Below are positions 1-7,446 of a DNA stretch of 43,412 nucleotides, piece after piece (the stretch's first letter is position 1; every line of letters starts with the position of its first letter). A model generated the notes under the pieces. The model saw only the letters and a list, made by a program, of their open reading frames with translations. It searched no databases and was not told where the DNA came from. The position numbers and the translations under genes are program-made. The stretch comes from a virus, in the IMG/VR virus record IMGVR_UViG_3300031857_000410, positions 1 through 43,412 of that record; one strand, 5' to 3'.

Positions 1-196
1 AAAAGCTTGAAGGTATGATCCAAAATAGGTCGCACTTTAATAAAATTGACCTAACAAAAGACTTAATGTTGTGATCTTTGATCATATTGATTTCATCAAG
101 CAGGGGCTCAAGTTCTATGTCCTCTTCTTTGATGTTTGATACATCCTTCTTGTTTGATTCAGAAAGAATTTCGTCTAGTATACTTTTGTTTTTCAT
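1..196 (-). CDS. Partial gene, N-terminus only; possible HD-type phage protein
   Basis: The ATG at 196-194 overlaps the TGA of the upstream nuclease gene (193-195) in an ATGA arrangement, and the frame stays open to the window edge, giving about 65 residues. The start is lysine- and glutamate-rich. It is followed by a segment reading LLDEINMIKDHNIKSFV and then DLFWIIPSSF. A tryptophan-Ile-Pro-(Ala/Ser)-Ser stretch after a short helical lead resembles the start of phage proteins annotated as HD-domain hydrolases. That match is from memory and rests on few residues. The catalytic His-Asp motifs would lie outside the window, so the function is undecided. Translational coupling to the nuclease gene suggests a shared replication or repair operon. 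Confidence 0.55.
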   Translation of the reverse strand, partial: MKNKSILDEILSESNKKDVSNIKEEDIELEPLLDEINMIKDHNIKSFVRSILLKCDLFWIIPSSF

Positions 197-990
197 TTTG
201 CTTTCTTTTCCTTTTTTGACCACTTATCCCATTTAGCGCATGGCTTATCAAAGGGACACGACTTGCAATACGTTGTAAGCCCTCTTCTTGAGGGAAATAC
301 CGATTCAGACGCTATAGATGAGCACCAATACGAAAGGGCATCTAAGTCTTCCTGAGATACATTATACTCAATAAATCCTGGCTTTGCACTTATTAGGTCG
401 TAGTATCCGAACTTAGCGTCTTTAATCTTTTGTCCATATTTAAAAAAGAAAGCTCTGTGCATGCTGGCCATTTCTGCTACGTGCATGAATTCATTTTTTA
501 AATTGTGATTAAAAGCCCATTTAATGACAAAAGTTTTACTACCAGAAGAATATATTAAATCAAATTTGTCTTCAACATAAACACCATTCCCCATTGGAAA
601 AATATATTCACTGTCTATTCCTATGGGAATAACATCTAGATCTGAAAACTTTTCCACTAAATCCAGTAGTGCTGCTGCCGCCTTAGAGGTAAGGCTTGCA
701 GTGTTTCCATAAAGGCTTTCGTGCTGCTCATGTATTATGTCATAAGCTGTTGTATTTTTAGGAAACCAAAGTTTTTCCCACCTATTCAGAAGAGAAGAAT
801 AAGATGGCGTTATACCACCTTGTTTTTTGTAAAAGAAAAAATGAACGACACTCTTTAGTGTATTTTCAAATCTTTGAGAGATAACAGATCTGCCGGGAAT
901 TGTTTCGGGTAGATTTTGAACATGCCTAAAATCGTACAGTCTTTCGCATATCTGGAAATCTTTAATTTGTGTAGGAGTTAATTTAATCAT
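193..990 (-). CDS. Cas4/RecB-like Fe-S PD-(D/E)XK nuclease homologue, active site possibly degenerate
   Basis: A 265-aa protein with the architecture of Cas4/RecB-type exonucleases. One cysteine lies near the N-terminus (Cys15, in QICERLYDF) and three cluster at the C-terminus (Cys242, Cys245, Cys251, in YCKSCPFDKPC). This is the usual layout for a 4Fe-4S cluster that ties the ends of the nuclease fold together. The core strand has Asp144 (DKFDLIY) and Lys157 (TFVIKW). The acidic residue normally two positions before the lysine is Val155 here, so metal binding may be lost. The ATG at 990 follows the helicase stop by a few bases, with an AAGGATAT ribosome site just upstream. Its position after the helicase suggests DNA processing during replication or recombination. 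Whether it still cuts DNA is open. Confidence 0.72.
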   Translation of the reverse strand: MIKLTPTQIKDFQICERLYDFRHVQNLPETIPGRSVISQRFENTLKSVVHFFFYKKQGGITPSYSSLLNRWEKLWFPKNTTAYDIIHEQHESLYGNTASLTSKAAAALLDLVEKFSDLDVIPIGIDSEYIFPMGNGVYVEDKFDLIYSSGSKTFVIKWAFNHNLKNEFMHVAEMASMHRAFFFKYGQKIKDAKFGYYDLISAKPGFIEYNVSQEDLDALSYWCSSIASESVFPSRRGLTTYCKSCPFDKPCAKWDKWSKKEKKAK

Positions 991-998
991 TTATATCC

Positions 999-2471
999 TT
1001 AGGAAATCATCATTGAATCTGCTATGTCGTCAATGTTATCTAAATCATCATCTTGAATATAGGACTCGGTTGTTATTGGTTCATACTCTTCATAAGTTTT
1101 TTTACTATCAACATAACGAACGAGTGGAGAATCATAAACGAATGTTGATCCAGTAATTCTATTCTTGGGTATTTGAAGCTGCATTATGTGCTCATCTTCT
1201 GAGTCATCGCCGCTCATAAGCTTCTTGTCTGTAATGAAGATAGTAACAGCACACTTCTGCTGAATGGCAAGAGATCCACCAGTGTCAGACTGTTGAACAA
1301 CTTCTCTTTTTTCTTTCATTCTATTTGAGTTCTCTTGGGCGGTGATTATGAGAACGCAATTCATGTCTCTAGCTAGCTTTTCTAGCCTAACCATCATTTC
1401 TTCAAATTCACCCCATCGTGGCTTGCCTTTTCCGCTACCTCTTGTGAACATTGACTGTATGGTATCAATGACAATAACGTCAGGCATTCTTTCGTTGTGG
1501 CCCATGATGTCTCTGAGCCATCTTTCTAGATCTTCAAAATAAGGAGTGTCTGGATCATGCCTAACCATGAACCTATCTCCCCATTCGTCTAGTTTTGCCC
1601 TAAAAATTGACACATACTTATGCTTTTCTTCTGGAGACCAGCCTCTTGCCTCAGAGTAAACGTTCTTACCGATTATCTGAGTCATTAACACTCTTTCCCA
1701 GTGCGCTATTGCTTCCTCAAAATTCACATACAAGATTCTATGCCCTTGGTCTGCCCAGTGATTTACAAGACACTTGGCAAAGGTGCTCTTGCCTTTTCCT
1801 GAAGGAGCAATTATTGCGTGGACTGCTCCCTTAAAAAATCCACCATCATCTGTGTATCCCATTGCTCTATTAAGGGACTTGTACTGAGTTGATAGAAAGT
1901 CAGGAATTTCCAAAAGGCTATCTGCTCTATTGGAAATGTCAACCGCAGTTGTTACATCGTCAAGTGGATTATAATTAAGATCGTTTTCTAGATCTTTAAT
2001 TGTTGATGTAATCTCAGATATTCTAAAAATTTCTTTTTCTGTCTTTTCACCCTTTTGAGTGAGCAGGATCTGCAGCTCCTGAAGATAGTCAAGCTGCTTT
2101 CTTTTGTTGGCACGGTGCTTGATGACCTTAGATATTGACTCGGGAGTAGACATATCCATTGCAAGGAGAATGTCCATAATGGTATCAACACCAGAAAGAC
2201 CGCCAAGAGCAGAGTATATATCTGTTTCAGACTCAAGCCAGACCTTAAAAGCAACAGGATCAACTACTTCTAACTTTGTTGCGTGATGGTACGCAAGAAG
2301 AGCTCTATAGAATTCATTTATACCAGTCTGGCCATGGATTGAGCCGACTATATCCTCTGGGAGAGTGGCATCAAAATACTCAATTGCTCCAGGCTGTCTT
2401 AATGAAAGAGCAAATATTTGGTACTCAACAGGATATTCTTTCTCTGTTTTCTCAACCTCATCTACCTGCAT
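999..2471 (-). CDS. DnaB-like replicative DNA helicase
   Basis: A 490-aa protein of usual DnaB length. Residues 1-115 look like the helical N-terminal domain, 115-170 a charged linker, and 190-440 a RecA-type ATPase. Walker A is APSGKGKST at about 222-230, followed by the typical ILYVNFEE strand with its catalytic glutamate. Walker B is VIVID at about 332-336. Sensor strand LIITAQ near 374-379 and the region after it (DTGGSLAIQQ) fit the DnaB/RecA loop that contacts DNA and nucleotide. It would unwind the phage replication fork as a ring hexamer. No primase or loader gene is visible in the window. The start overlaps the end of the upstream nuclease gene by 14 bases, with GAAGAAGA acting as a weak ribosome site inside that gene. 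Confidence 0.9.
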   Translation of the reverse strand: MQVDEVEKTEKEYPVEYQIFALSLRQPGAIEYFDATLPEDIVGSIHGQTGINEFYRALLAYHHATKLEVVDPVAFKVWLESETDIYSALGGLSGVDTIMDILLAMDMSTPESISKVIKHRANKRKQLDYLQELQILLTQKGEKTEKEIFRISEITSTIKDLENDLNYNPLDDVTTAVDISNRADSLLEIPDFLSTQYKSLNRAMGYTDDGGFFKGAVHAIIAPSGKGKSTFAKCLVNHWADQGHRILYVNFEEAIAHWERVLMTQIIGKNVYSEARGWSPEEKHKYVSIFRAKLDEWGDRFMVRHDPDTPYFEDLERWLRDIMGHNERMPDVIVIDTIQSMFTRGSGKGKPRWGEFEEMMVRLEKLARDMNCVLIITAQENSNRMKEKREVVQQSDTGGSLAIQQKCAVTIFITDKKLMSGDDSEDEHIMQLQIPKNRITGSTFVYDSPLVRYVDSKKTYEEYEPITTESYIQDDDLDNIDDIADSMMIS

Positions 2472-3105
2472 TCTTCTTCTTTTCTTTCATCTTTTTGTAC
2501 AGTTCTTTTTTTCTCTGAGAATTTCTCTTCTTAGCCTCAAGGTAGGCCTTGTTGTCTTTGGCTGATCTTTTTTCTTTTTTGGGGACTTTAGCCTCAGAGG
2601 TTCTTATTGCATCAAGTATTCTATCATAAACGGATTGCTCCGTCAGCATGTCGTTGTATCTAAATACCACAAGAGTGATGCCGAGCTCTTTGCACATTTG
2701 GATCTTTTTTTCGTCTCTCTTTTGCGCTTCTTTGAATTCGTATGGTGAATCAAAAAACCTTTGAGTGTAAAAAAAGTGCTGTCTACCATGATACTCTGCG
2801 GCTAAATTATAGCTTGGGCAGTACACATCAAGTTTTAGTCTATCACCTATGTGGTGTTCGTTGATTATCTTTTCTCCTGGAAGGAGTTTTTTCATTATGT
2901 TTGTAAGAGCAGCTTGTCCCCTAGACATTTTTTTGTGTCTATCTTTTGCCCAAGATAGACCAAGTCTGTTAATTATTTTATTGAGTTCATTAACAGATAT
3001 TGATAGCTCTTTTGCTATATCGCTAAGAGACAAGCTGCTCTCTAGAAGCAAGTCGGTAAGAAACTCATCATCATCTTGATGCTCTTCTTTTCTTCTTGCT
3101 GACAT
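2458..3105 (-). CDS. HTH plus PD-(D/E)XK (Vsr/DUF559-like) endonuclease
   Basis: A 215-aa protein in three parts. Residues about 15-50 form a helix-turn-helix (LSLSDIAKELSISVNELNKI). Residues about 75-160 form a small nuclease fold with Asp93 (LKLDVY), Glu104 (AAEYHG) and the GRQHF motif. That motif is seen in phage PD-(D/E)XK proteins related to Vsr and EDxHD homing enzymes. The tail from about 175 is very lysine-rich. The N-terminal HTH probably gives DNA-site recognition. The product could be a homing-type endonuclease, a structure-specific repair nuclease or a helicase partner, and the sequence does not decide between them. Its ATG lies one base after the upstream TGA and its end overlaps the helicase gene, so the three genes are probably translated together. 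Confidence 0.7.
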   Translation of the reverse strand: MSARRKEEHQDDDEFLTDLLLESSLSLSDIAKELSISVNELNKIINRLGLSWAKDRHKKMSRGQAALTNIMKKLLPGEKIINEHHIGDRLKLDVYCPSYNLAAEYHGRQHFFYTQRFFDSPYEFKEAQKRDEKKIQMCKELGITLVVFRYNDMLTEQSVYDRILDAIRTSEAKVPKKEKRSAKDNKAYLEAKKRNSQRKKELYKKMKEKKKNAGR

Positions 3106-3106
3106 C

Positions 3107-3745
3107 TCATACCCTAGCTTTTGCCACCGCTCTTGCTACGGTTAAAGATTTGCCTAAATCAAGAATAGACATCTGAGTCTTTTCCCAAATTCTAGGAGCA
3201 ATTGCGGAACTAAACATTGGACAGTCTAGAACACACAAGTCATAATCTCCATTTAACGAAGCTACCTGATCAACTATCGAATCAATCTTATCATAGTAGT
3301 CATTGTAGGGTATGTGGATAAAGTGCGAATCCTTAGTAAAGTATTTTGATATTAAGGATTTGTACTGAAAAGAAACAACTACAGCCTTTGAGTTCTTGAC
3401 GTAGTAAGTCATGAAGGTATCAAAGATATCGTGATTGTTATTGATGTAGTACTCCAAGAATCCTGAGCTATAGAAATTCTCGTTGTTAAGACCAGCTTTT
3501 GCGATCTTTTCGTGAATATCCTCAAGCATGGAGGGCTGAGTTGCCTTAATGAAGTTTTTATCTTGATTAGTTAATCCAGAAAGAATTGACTTGGAAAAAT
3601 ACTTAGGTGGCTTTTTATCTCCTCTAAGATCTCCAACGGCAGATAGAAGTGCAGACCTAGTGTAGGTTACGATTCCGTATCTTTTCTTAGATTCTAACAG
3701 CTCTGTTACTTTTTTGATTGTTTCTTTTTCGTTTATGGTTATCAC
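3107..3745 (-). CDS. Uncharacterised protein, possibly GT-D-fold glycosyltransferase-like
   Basis: A 212-aa protein starting at GTG (3745-3743), which overlaps the TGA of the glycosyltransferase upstream in a GTGA junction and so is translationally coupled. I do not recognise a certain family. The order of features loosely recalls GT-D-type glycosyltransferases (DUF1792-like). There is an N-terminal RYGIVTYTRSALLSAVGD segment where a sugar-nucleotide-binding RxGDGE motif would lie, a central hydrophobic strand (KAVVVSFQY), and a late strand-loop reading YDLCVLDCPMFSSAI followed by SILDLGKSL, similar to the family's DxGH region. Key acidic residues are not clearly conserved. The adjoining GT2 gene supports a role in glycan transfer, but this remains inference. 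Confidence 0.55.
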   Translation of the reverse strand: MITINEKETIKKVTELLESKKRYGIVTYTRSALLSAVGDLRGDKKPPKYFSKSILSGLTNQDKNFIKATQPSMLEDIHEKIAKAGLNNENFYSSGFLEYYINNNHDIFDTFMTYYVKNSKAVVVSFQYKSLISKYFTKDSHFIHIPYNDYYDKIDSIVDQVASLNGDYDLCVLDCPMFSSAIAPRIWEKTQMSILDLGKSLTVARAVAKARV

Positions 3746-4431
3746 TTGTAGTCACCCCAATTTAGTAGGACTGGATTCTCGTCTATTATTGATTGAATAT
3801 GGTTAATGTTATGAAACTCACCCTTGTCAAGATTCATGTATCTCTCATGTTTGGCCTTCTTGTCCTCGTCTTTTATGTAGCCCAGATGCTTCATAATAAG
3901 ACCAGACTCAAGCCAATAGTTTCTGTACCTAATAAGATCTACCACATATGTGGGCTCGGACCCGCAGGCTAATCTTCTGTCGAAAAATGTGCCACCAAGT
4001 CTGTATCTAAATAGTCTAGAACTATTTGTTGGTGCCCACAATTTATCAACCCTATATTGAACAGGGTTCCACATATGAAAAAATCTTATATTCACAACAT
4101 CAAACGGAGACTGCTTTAATACTTCACCAATCTCCAGATTTTGTTCGTGGTACAGCATTTCGTCACAGTCAATAGCGAGGATCCAGTCCCCCTCTTTTGC
4201 GTGCTTCTCAAGATTCTTCCAGGCCTGAGATCTTAGGTTTCCCTCATTCTCAGTAAATAGTGTTTTATCTGTCTTGTAAACTGTAGCATACTCTGCAGCT
4301 ATATCTGCAGTATCATCGTCTGAACAGTCATCGGTGAATATTATTTTATCTACTTGAGAAGATAATCTCTCAAGAACTGGTCTAAGATATCTGTTGGATT
4401 CATTTTTTCCAACCATTTGTGCTATAAGCAT
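3742..4431 (-). CDS. GT2-family glycosyltransferase
   Basis: A GT-A fold glycosyltransferase of about 229 residues. It opens with MLIAQMVGKNE, the standard first strand. A nucleotide-sugar-binding region follows (TDDCSDDDT, residues about 34-41), then the metal-binding DCDE at 88-91 preceded by GDWILAI. An in-frame ATG exists 39 bases upstream at 4470. I place the start at 4431 because AAAGAGGT lies five bases before that ATG, and because the extra codons would run through a hairpin that looks like the terminator of the gene upstream. The enzyme would transfer a sugar from an activated donor, plausibly one made by the nearby dTDP-glucose dehydratase, to a virion, cell-wall or other phage-targeted acceptor. 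The acceptor cannot be read from the sequence. Confidence 0.85.
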   Translation of the reverse strand: MLIAQMVGKNESNRYLRPVLERLSSQVDKIIFTDDCSDDDTADIAAEYATVYKTDKTLFTENEGNLRSQAWKNLEKHAKEGDWILAIDCDEMLYHEQNLEIGEVLKQSPFDVVNIRFFHMWNPVQYRVDKLWAPTNSSRLFRYRLGGTFFDRRLACGSEPTYVVDLIRYRNYWLESGLIMKHLGYIKDEDKKAKHERYMNLDKGEFHNINHIQSIIDENPVLLNWGDYK

Positions 4432-4456
4432 AGGAACCTCTTTCATAAGAGAAAGA

Positions 4457-4487
4457 GGCAAGCCTGGCATTTAGCCAAAGGCTTGCC
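4457..4487 (-). terminator. Terminator-like hairpin after the 63-aa gene
   Basis: An 8-bp outer stem (GGCAAGCC at 4457-4464 with GGCTTGCC at 4480-4487) encloses a 4-bp inner stem (TGGC with GCCA) and a five-base loop. On the transcribed strand the stem is followed by TCTTTCTCTT, a moderately U-rich tract. It lies between the 63-aa gene and the glycosyltransferase start at 4431, so it probably ends or attenuates the short transcript. The U tract is interrupted, so read-through is likely. Confidence 0.6.
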
Positions 4488-4507
4488 CCCCTCAACTTAA
4501 ACTGCTA

Positions 4508-4699
4508 TCAGGCGCTTAGTTCTTCAAGCTGCTCGTAAGCCTCTGAAGAAGAAATACGGTCAACATCCACTGCACTGAACAGAACCTCGCCAGTTACGCC
4601 ACGGCGACCCATGGCAAGCTTCTCTGCGTCAGTCTTATTGTTTGCCTTTACCAGAGTGGTAGTGGTAACAGTGAAGTACTTGAACTTATTATCTGACAT
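4508..4699 (-). CDS. Small uncharacterised protein with its own strong promoter
   Basis: A 63-residue soluble protein with no recognisable domain. It has a Thr-rich stretch (TVTTTTLVKAN, residues about 10-20) and an acidic C-terminus (SSSEAYEQLEELSA). An AAAGGG ribosome site precedes the ATG. Codon choice differs from neighbouring genes: arginine uses CGC and CGT (in GRRGV) where most genes here use AGA, and GCC, GGT and GGC are frequent, as in highly expressed genes. It sits between a near-consensus sigma-70 promoter and a terminator-like hairpin, so it looks like a strongly expressed single-gene transcript inside the glycosylation cluster. A DNA- or protein-binding role in host takeover or anti-defence is a guess only. 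A minor virion protein is equally possible. Confidence 0.8.
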   Translation of the reverse strand: MSDNKFKYFTVTTTTLVKANNKTDAEKLAMGRRGVTGEVLFSAVDVDRISSSEAYEQLEELSA

Positions 4700-4718
4700 T
4701 ATATTCCCTTTTTGTTTT

Positions 4719-4732
4719 AGCCCGGGCGGGCT
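4719..4732 (-). other. Short GC-rich hairpin in the leader of the 63-aa gene
   Basis: AGCCC at 4719-4723 pairs with GGGCT at 4728-4732 around a four-base loop. It lies between the promoter at 4750-4778 and the ribosome site. No U tract follows on the transcribed strand, so it is more likely an mRNA-stabilising 5' hairpin than a terminator. Only five base pairs support it. Confidence 0.35.
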
Positions 4733-4749
4733 TCTTATATTACTTGATT

Positions 4750-4778
4750 AGTATATACCGAAACATCTTAGATGTCAA
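4750..4778 (-). promoter_or_regulatory. Near-consensus sigma-70 promoter
   Basis: On the minus strand TTGACA (4778-4773), a 17-base spacer and TATACT (4755-4750) give a perfect -35, ideal spacing and a five-of-six -10. It lies directly after the stop of the dehydratase gene and faces the 63-aa gene. It is the best promoter I find by eye in the window and should be read by the host housekeeping RNA polymerase, which suggests early or constitutive expression. Confidence 0.85.
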
Positions 4779-4786
4779 GGTGTATG

Positions 4787-5800
4787 CTAGTTTCTCCAAA
4801 GCCACTCAGGATTTTTCTTTGTCCATTCAACAGTGGATTTAAGAGACTGTTCTAGCGGAACGGGAGGAGACCATCCAAGTTCTGCGAGCTTTTTTCCATC
4901 AAGGGCATATCTAAGATCGTGACCAGGTCTAGTCGTATGAAAATCTTCTAAAACATAGTCTAATGGCTTGCCCCAAAATTCTGCTACCATCTTCGCCATG
5001 TCAAGATTATTTATTTCCTTTTCTCCAACAACGTGATATCTGTCTGGTCTGTCTGCTTGCGGATACATTGCAGCCTTTTTATTCTTAGCAATGAACAATA
5101 GAGCGTCCGCTTGGTTTCTTGCGTGCAGATAAAATCTTGAACCTATGTTTGATTCTGTTCCATGAATTGTCATTGGAATATTGTTTTCAAGATGATACAT
5201 TATCTTTGGAATGAACTTCTCTGGATCTTGACGCTCTCCGATAATGTTCATTGTATTTGTGATAATCACTGGAACATTAAAAGTTCTCCAGTATGAAACG
5301 CAGACCGCTTCTTGTGCCGCTTTAGAAGCGGAGTATGGATTTGACGGAATGATTGTGTCCCACTCCACGTGTGCATAGCCAATAGGTGCGGGACCATAAA
5401 CCTCGTCTGTTGAAACCTGAATAAAAGTTTCAGGCTGAATCTTTCTAGCAAGCTCCAGCATATTTACGATAAGAGAAACGTTGTTGACCACAAAAGGAGC
5501 TGGATCTGTAATTGATCTATCAACATGAGAATCTGAAGCCATTGAAATAATGTAATCAACATAACCTATTTCCTTGATCATCACATCAGAGAATGGCACG
5601 GTAAGATCATGAGTGATGACCTTTACCCTATGCTTCTCCGCTTCCCAACAAGAAATGGATGTTACTCTGTCAGTAACGCCACGATGACGGAAAGAGTCTG
5701 TTGCAACAACATCCCAATCGGTTGTCTTCAGAATGTGCTCAAGGGTATGGTGTCCGACAAAACCGCCAACACCAGTTAGTAATACTTTTTTCTTATTCAT
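4787..5800 (-). CDS. dTDP-glucose 4,6-dehydratase-like NAD-dependent SDR (RmlB-like)
   Basis: A 337-aa extended short-chain dehydrogenase of typical length. The NAD-binding GxxGFxG is at residues 10-16 (TGVGGFVGHH). The catalytic set matches nucleotide-sugar 4,6-dehydratases: Thr131-Asp132-Glu133 (in QVSTDEVYG), Tyr156 and Lys160 (NPYSASK). NTMNIIGERQDPEKFIP follows, which in this family lines the sugar-nucleotide pocket. It would convert dTDP- (or another NDP-) glucose to the 4-keto-6-deoxy sugar, the entry to rhamnose and related deoxysugars. No RmlA, RmlC or RmlD partner is in the window, so the host or distant phage genes would have to complete the pathway. It pairs logically with the two GT2 genes on either side. 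Confidence 0.85.
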   Translation of the reverse strand: MNKKKVLLTGVGGFVGHHTLEHILKTTDWDVVATDSFRHRGVTDRVTSISCWEAEKHRVKVITHDLTVPFSDVMIKEIGYVDYIISMASDSHVDRSITDPAPFVVNNVSLIVNMLELARKIQPETFIQVSTDEVYGPAPIGYAHVEWDTIIPSNPYSASKAAQEAVCVSYWRTFNVPVIITNTMNIIGERQDPEKFIPKIMYHLENNIPMTIHGTESNIGSRFYLHARNQADALLFIAKNKKAAMYPQADRPDRYHVVGEKEINNLDMAKMVAEFWGKPLDYVLEDFHTTRPGHDLRYALDGKKLAELGWSPPVPLEQSLKSTVEWTKKNPEWLWRN

Positions 5801-5805
5801 TTTCC

Positions 5806-6210
5806 TTACCTAATTGGATAGTGTATTGATATATAGTCAACAGCTTCTTCAATGCTGTCAACAAACTTTGTAGTCATGTACTTCATGTACGGTCTGTTTT
5901 TGTTCTGCTCAGAGCACATAACGATAGTTGGCTGGTTATGCATCTTTGCCCAGGCCATCTCAAAATCTGTGCCTATGTATGCTCTGTTCTCTAGCATGTA
6001 CTCAACTATGAGAATATCTGATTTTCTCTGCATGAAGAGGTTCTTGTGGGCTATCTCTTCTGGAGTCATTCCTTCTTCTTCTGGAATTGAAGTAGGATCA
6101 AATATGCCGTAGCCTCTTTGTGAGAGCATGAACGTGGCTTCTTTTCTCCAGCCACTTGCATATTCTCCAACGTAATCCATTGCGCCGGATAAAAATACTG
6201 AAATACTCAT
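5806..6210 (-). CDS. Nucleoside 2-deoxyribosyltransferase-like protein
   Basis: A 134-aa protein of the nucleoside 2-deoxyribosyltransferase fold. It has an N-terminal strand with SVFLSGAMD, a central KSDILIVEY strand and GTDFEMAWA, where the glutamate matches the family's catalytic residue. The late TIVMCSEQ strand is also typical. I choose the ATG at 6210 because it overlaps the upstream TGA as ATGA; a TTG nine bases further up is less likely. Known members exchange bases between deoxynucleosides or hydrolyse deoxynucleoside monophosphates. Here it may recycle host nucleotides or remove unwanted ones. Substrate is not predictable, and some phage homologues act in nucleotide-signal metabolism. 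Confidence 0.75.
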   Translation of the reverse strand: MSISVFLSGAMDYVGEYASGWRKEATFMLSQRGYGIFDPTSIPEEEGMTPEEIAHKNLFMQRKSDILIVEYMLENRAYIGTDFEMAWAKMHNQPTIVMCSEQNKNRPYMKYMTTKFVDSIEEAVDYISIHYPIR

Positions 6211-6611
6211 ACTGGCCAATAATACTCTAAATTATCTGGCTCGTCAAAATATTGAGAGTAGTATCCAAAATCTTTTCTTAACAAATTGGATCTATGCGAT
6301 CTATGGAAAAGATCTTGACCAAACCAAGATGGATAAATAATTGAAGTAGTGTCCACTTCTTCAAAAGACATATTGTTTTTGTATCCTCTAGTTATCCATT
6401 CTTGGATAGTGAAGTTCTGATACTGCTTTAATGCTTCTTCGTAACCAGTCCACATACGAGTGACTGGATGGTTTCTCCAGCCTTTCGTAGGCGTTCTGTC
6501 GAGTAATATATTAAGAACTTGAAATGTTTCAACACGTTGTTTTCCTAACCGACGATAGTCTAATACTTCTACTGATTTCTTAAAATCAGAGTATGGCAGA
6601 AATGTTTGCAT
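6207..6611 (-). CDS. MSMEG_6728-family protein related to pyrimidine-dimer DNA glycosylase
   Basis: A 134-aa protein whose start, MQTFLPYSDF, and following DYRRLGKQRVE and GWRNHPVTRMW motifs match the MSMEG_6728 family. That family is annotated as pyrimidine-dimer glycosylase/endonuclease V-related and is common in actinobacteria and their phages. The conserved Arg-rich helix and the His-Pro turn correspond to the DNA-binding and base-flipping face in T4 endonuclease V, as family knowledge rather than something proved here. It would repair UV damage in phage DNA. The second Arg of the YRRLG motif is coded by CGG (6549-6551), a codon I find almost nowhere else in frame in the window. It is translationally coupled to the deoxyribosyltransferase-like gene. 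Confidence 0.8.
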   Translation of the reverse strand: MQTFLPYSDFKKSVEVLDYRRLGKQRVETFQVLNILLDRTPTKGWRNHPVTRMWTGYEEALKQYQNFTIQEWITRGYKNNMSFEEVDTTSIIYPSWFGQDLFHRSHRSNLLRKDFGYYSQYFDEPDNLEYYWPV

Positions 6612-6619
6612 GGTATTTA

Positions 6620-7435
6620 TTAATCTCTTTCTATACCGAAATGGTCACAGGCTTTTCTGAATATCTCTCTACTTATAGGAAAGTACTTATCGGCATGGCT
6701 GACACCTTCTCCAGGCTTTGGCGTTGATGCGTGCCAGCTGTGTCCAATAGATACACTTCCATCATACACCACATTATATCCTAGGTGTCTTGCAAAATAC
6801 GAGCACCATGTTTCTTCGTAATAATGAGGTGTTGGCAAAAAGGCTCCCATCGCATTTGGGGCAATCTTTTTATATTCTGGGTGATTACTCATCGCTTCCC
6901 AAACATTTCTTCTGACGAAGTATGCTGATCCAGATACCGTTACGCATTCGACTCTGTCTTTGTACAGCAGGTCGTACGGGTCGTGCTCTCTCCAGCCTCT
7001 ATGTTTTGGAGCCGTATTTGTTCCTATGATTCCTGCGTGTGTAATGAAGCCTTTTTCATCTCTCTGCTTTGGGCCCAAAATGTGTATATCGGGGTTATTG
7101 TCAAATATGTCCTGTATGTTTGCAACATCGGTGCTGGTCAACCACACGTCTCCATTTAACAGTGCTACAACATCTCCGTTTGACTTTGAGGCCATGTAAT
7201 TGCAAGCGTAGGAATAGCCTACGTTTTCTTTTAGGTAGAGTCTATCTATCAAGTACTTTTCTTGCGTCTGACGAATCCACGGAATAAAGTCGTCAGACGA
7301 GTCATTGTCTGTTATATAAAGGTTCCATTTTTTGTTGAGCGCGCCATTTGGACTATTGACATCAGAATGCAAAGAGTCCAAAAGTCTCTGCAGCTGGGTT
7401 CTTGTGTTGTGATTTACAATACAAAGATCAATCAT
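6620..7435 (-). CDS. GT2-family glycosyltransferase (rhamnosyltransferase-like)
   Basis: A 271-aa GT-A glycosyltransferase. It begins MIDLCIVNHNTR, has TDNDSSDD at about 42-49, KENVGYSYACN at about 69-79, and NGD at 94-96 (ALLNGDV) as the DxD-equivalent metal site. The mid-region GPKQRDEKG and the later YYEETWCSYFARHLGY, with its acidic pair, are typical of rhamnosyl- and N-acetylglucosaminyl-transferase-like GT2 proteins. The nearby 4,6-dehydratase makes a deoxysugar donor plausible. No membrane segment is seen, so it should work in the cytoplasm. The acceptor is unknown and could be a virion protein, DNA or a host glycan precursor. Confidence 0.85.
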   Translation of the reverse strand: MIDLCIVNHNTRTQLQRLLDSLHSDVNSPNGALNKKWNLYITDNDSSDDFIPWIRQTQEKYLIDRLYLKENVGYSYACNYMASKSNGDVVALLNGDVWLTSTDVANIQDIFDNNPDIHILGPKQRDEKGFITHAGIIGTNTAPKHRGWREHDPYDLLYKDRVECVTVSGSAYFVRRNVWEAMSNHPEYKKIAPNAMGAFLPTPHYYEETWCSYFARHLGYNVVYDGSVSIGHSWHASTPKPGEGVSHADKYFPISREIFRKACDHFGIERD

Positions 7436-7446
7436 TTTTATTTTCC

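Noticed and set aside
4432-4470. Extra 13 residues at the start of the glycosyltransferase
   Set aside because: They are encoded by the terminator-like hairpin, lack a ribosome site and do not fit the family's start.
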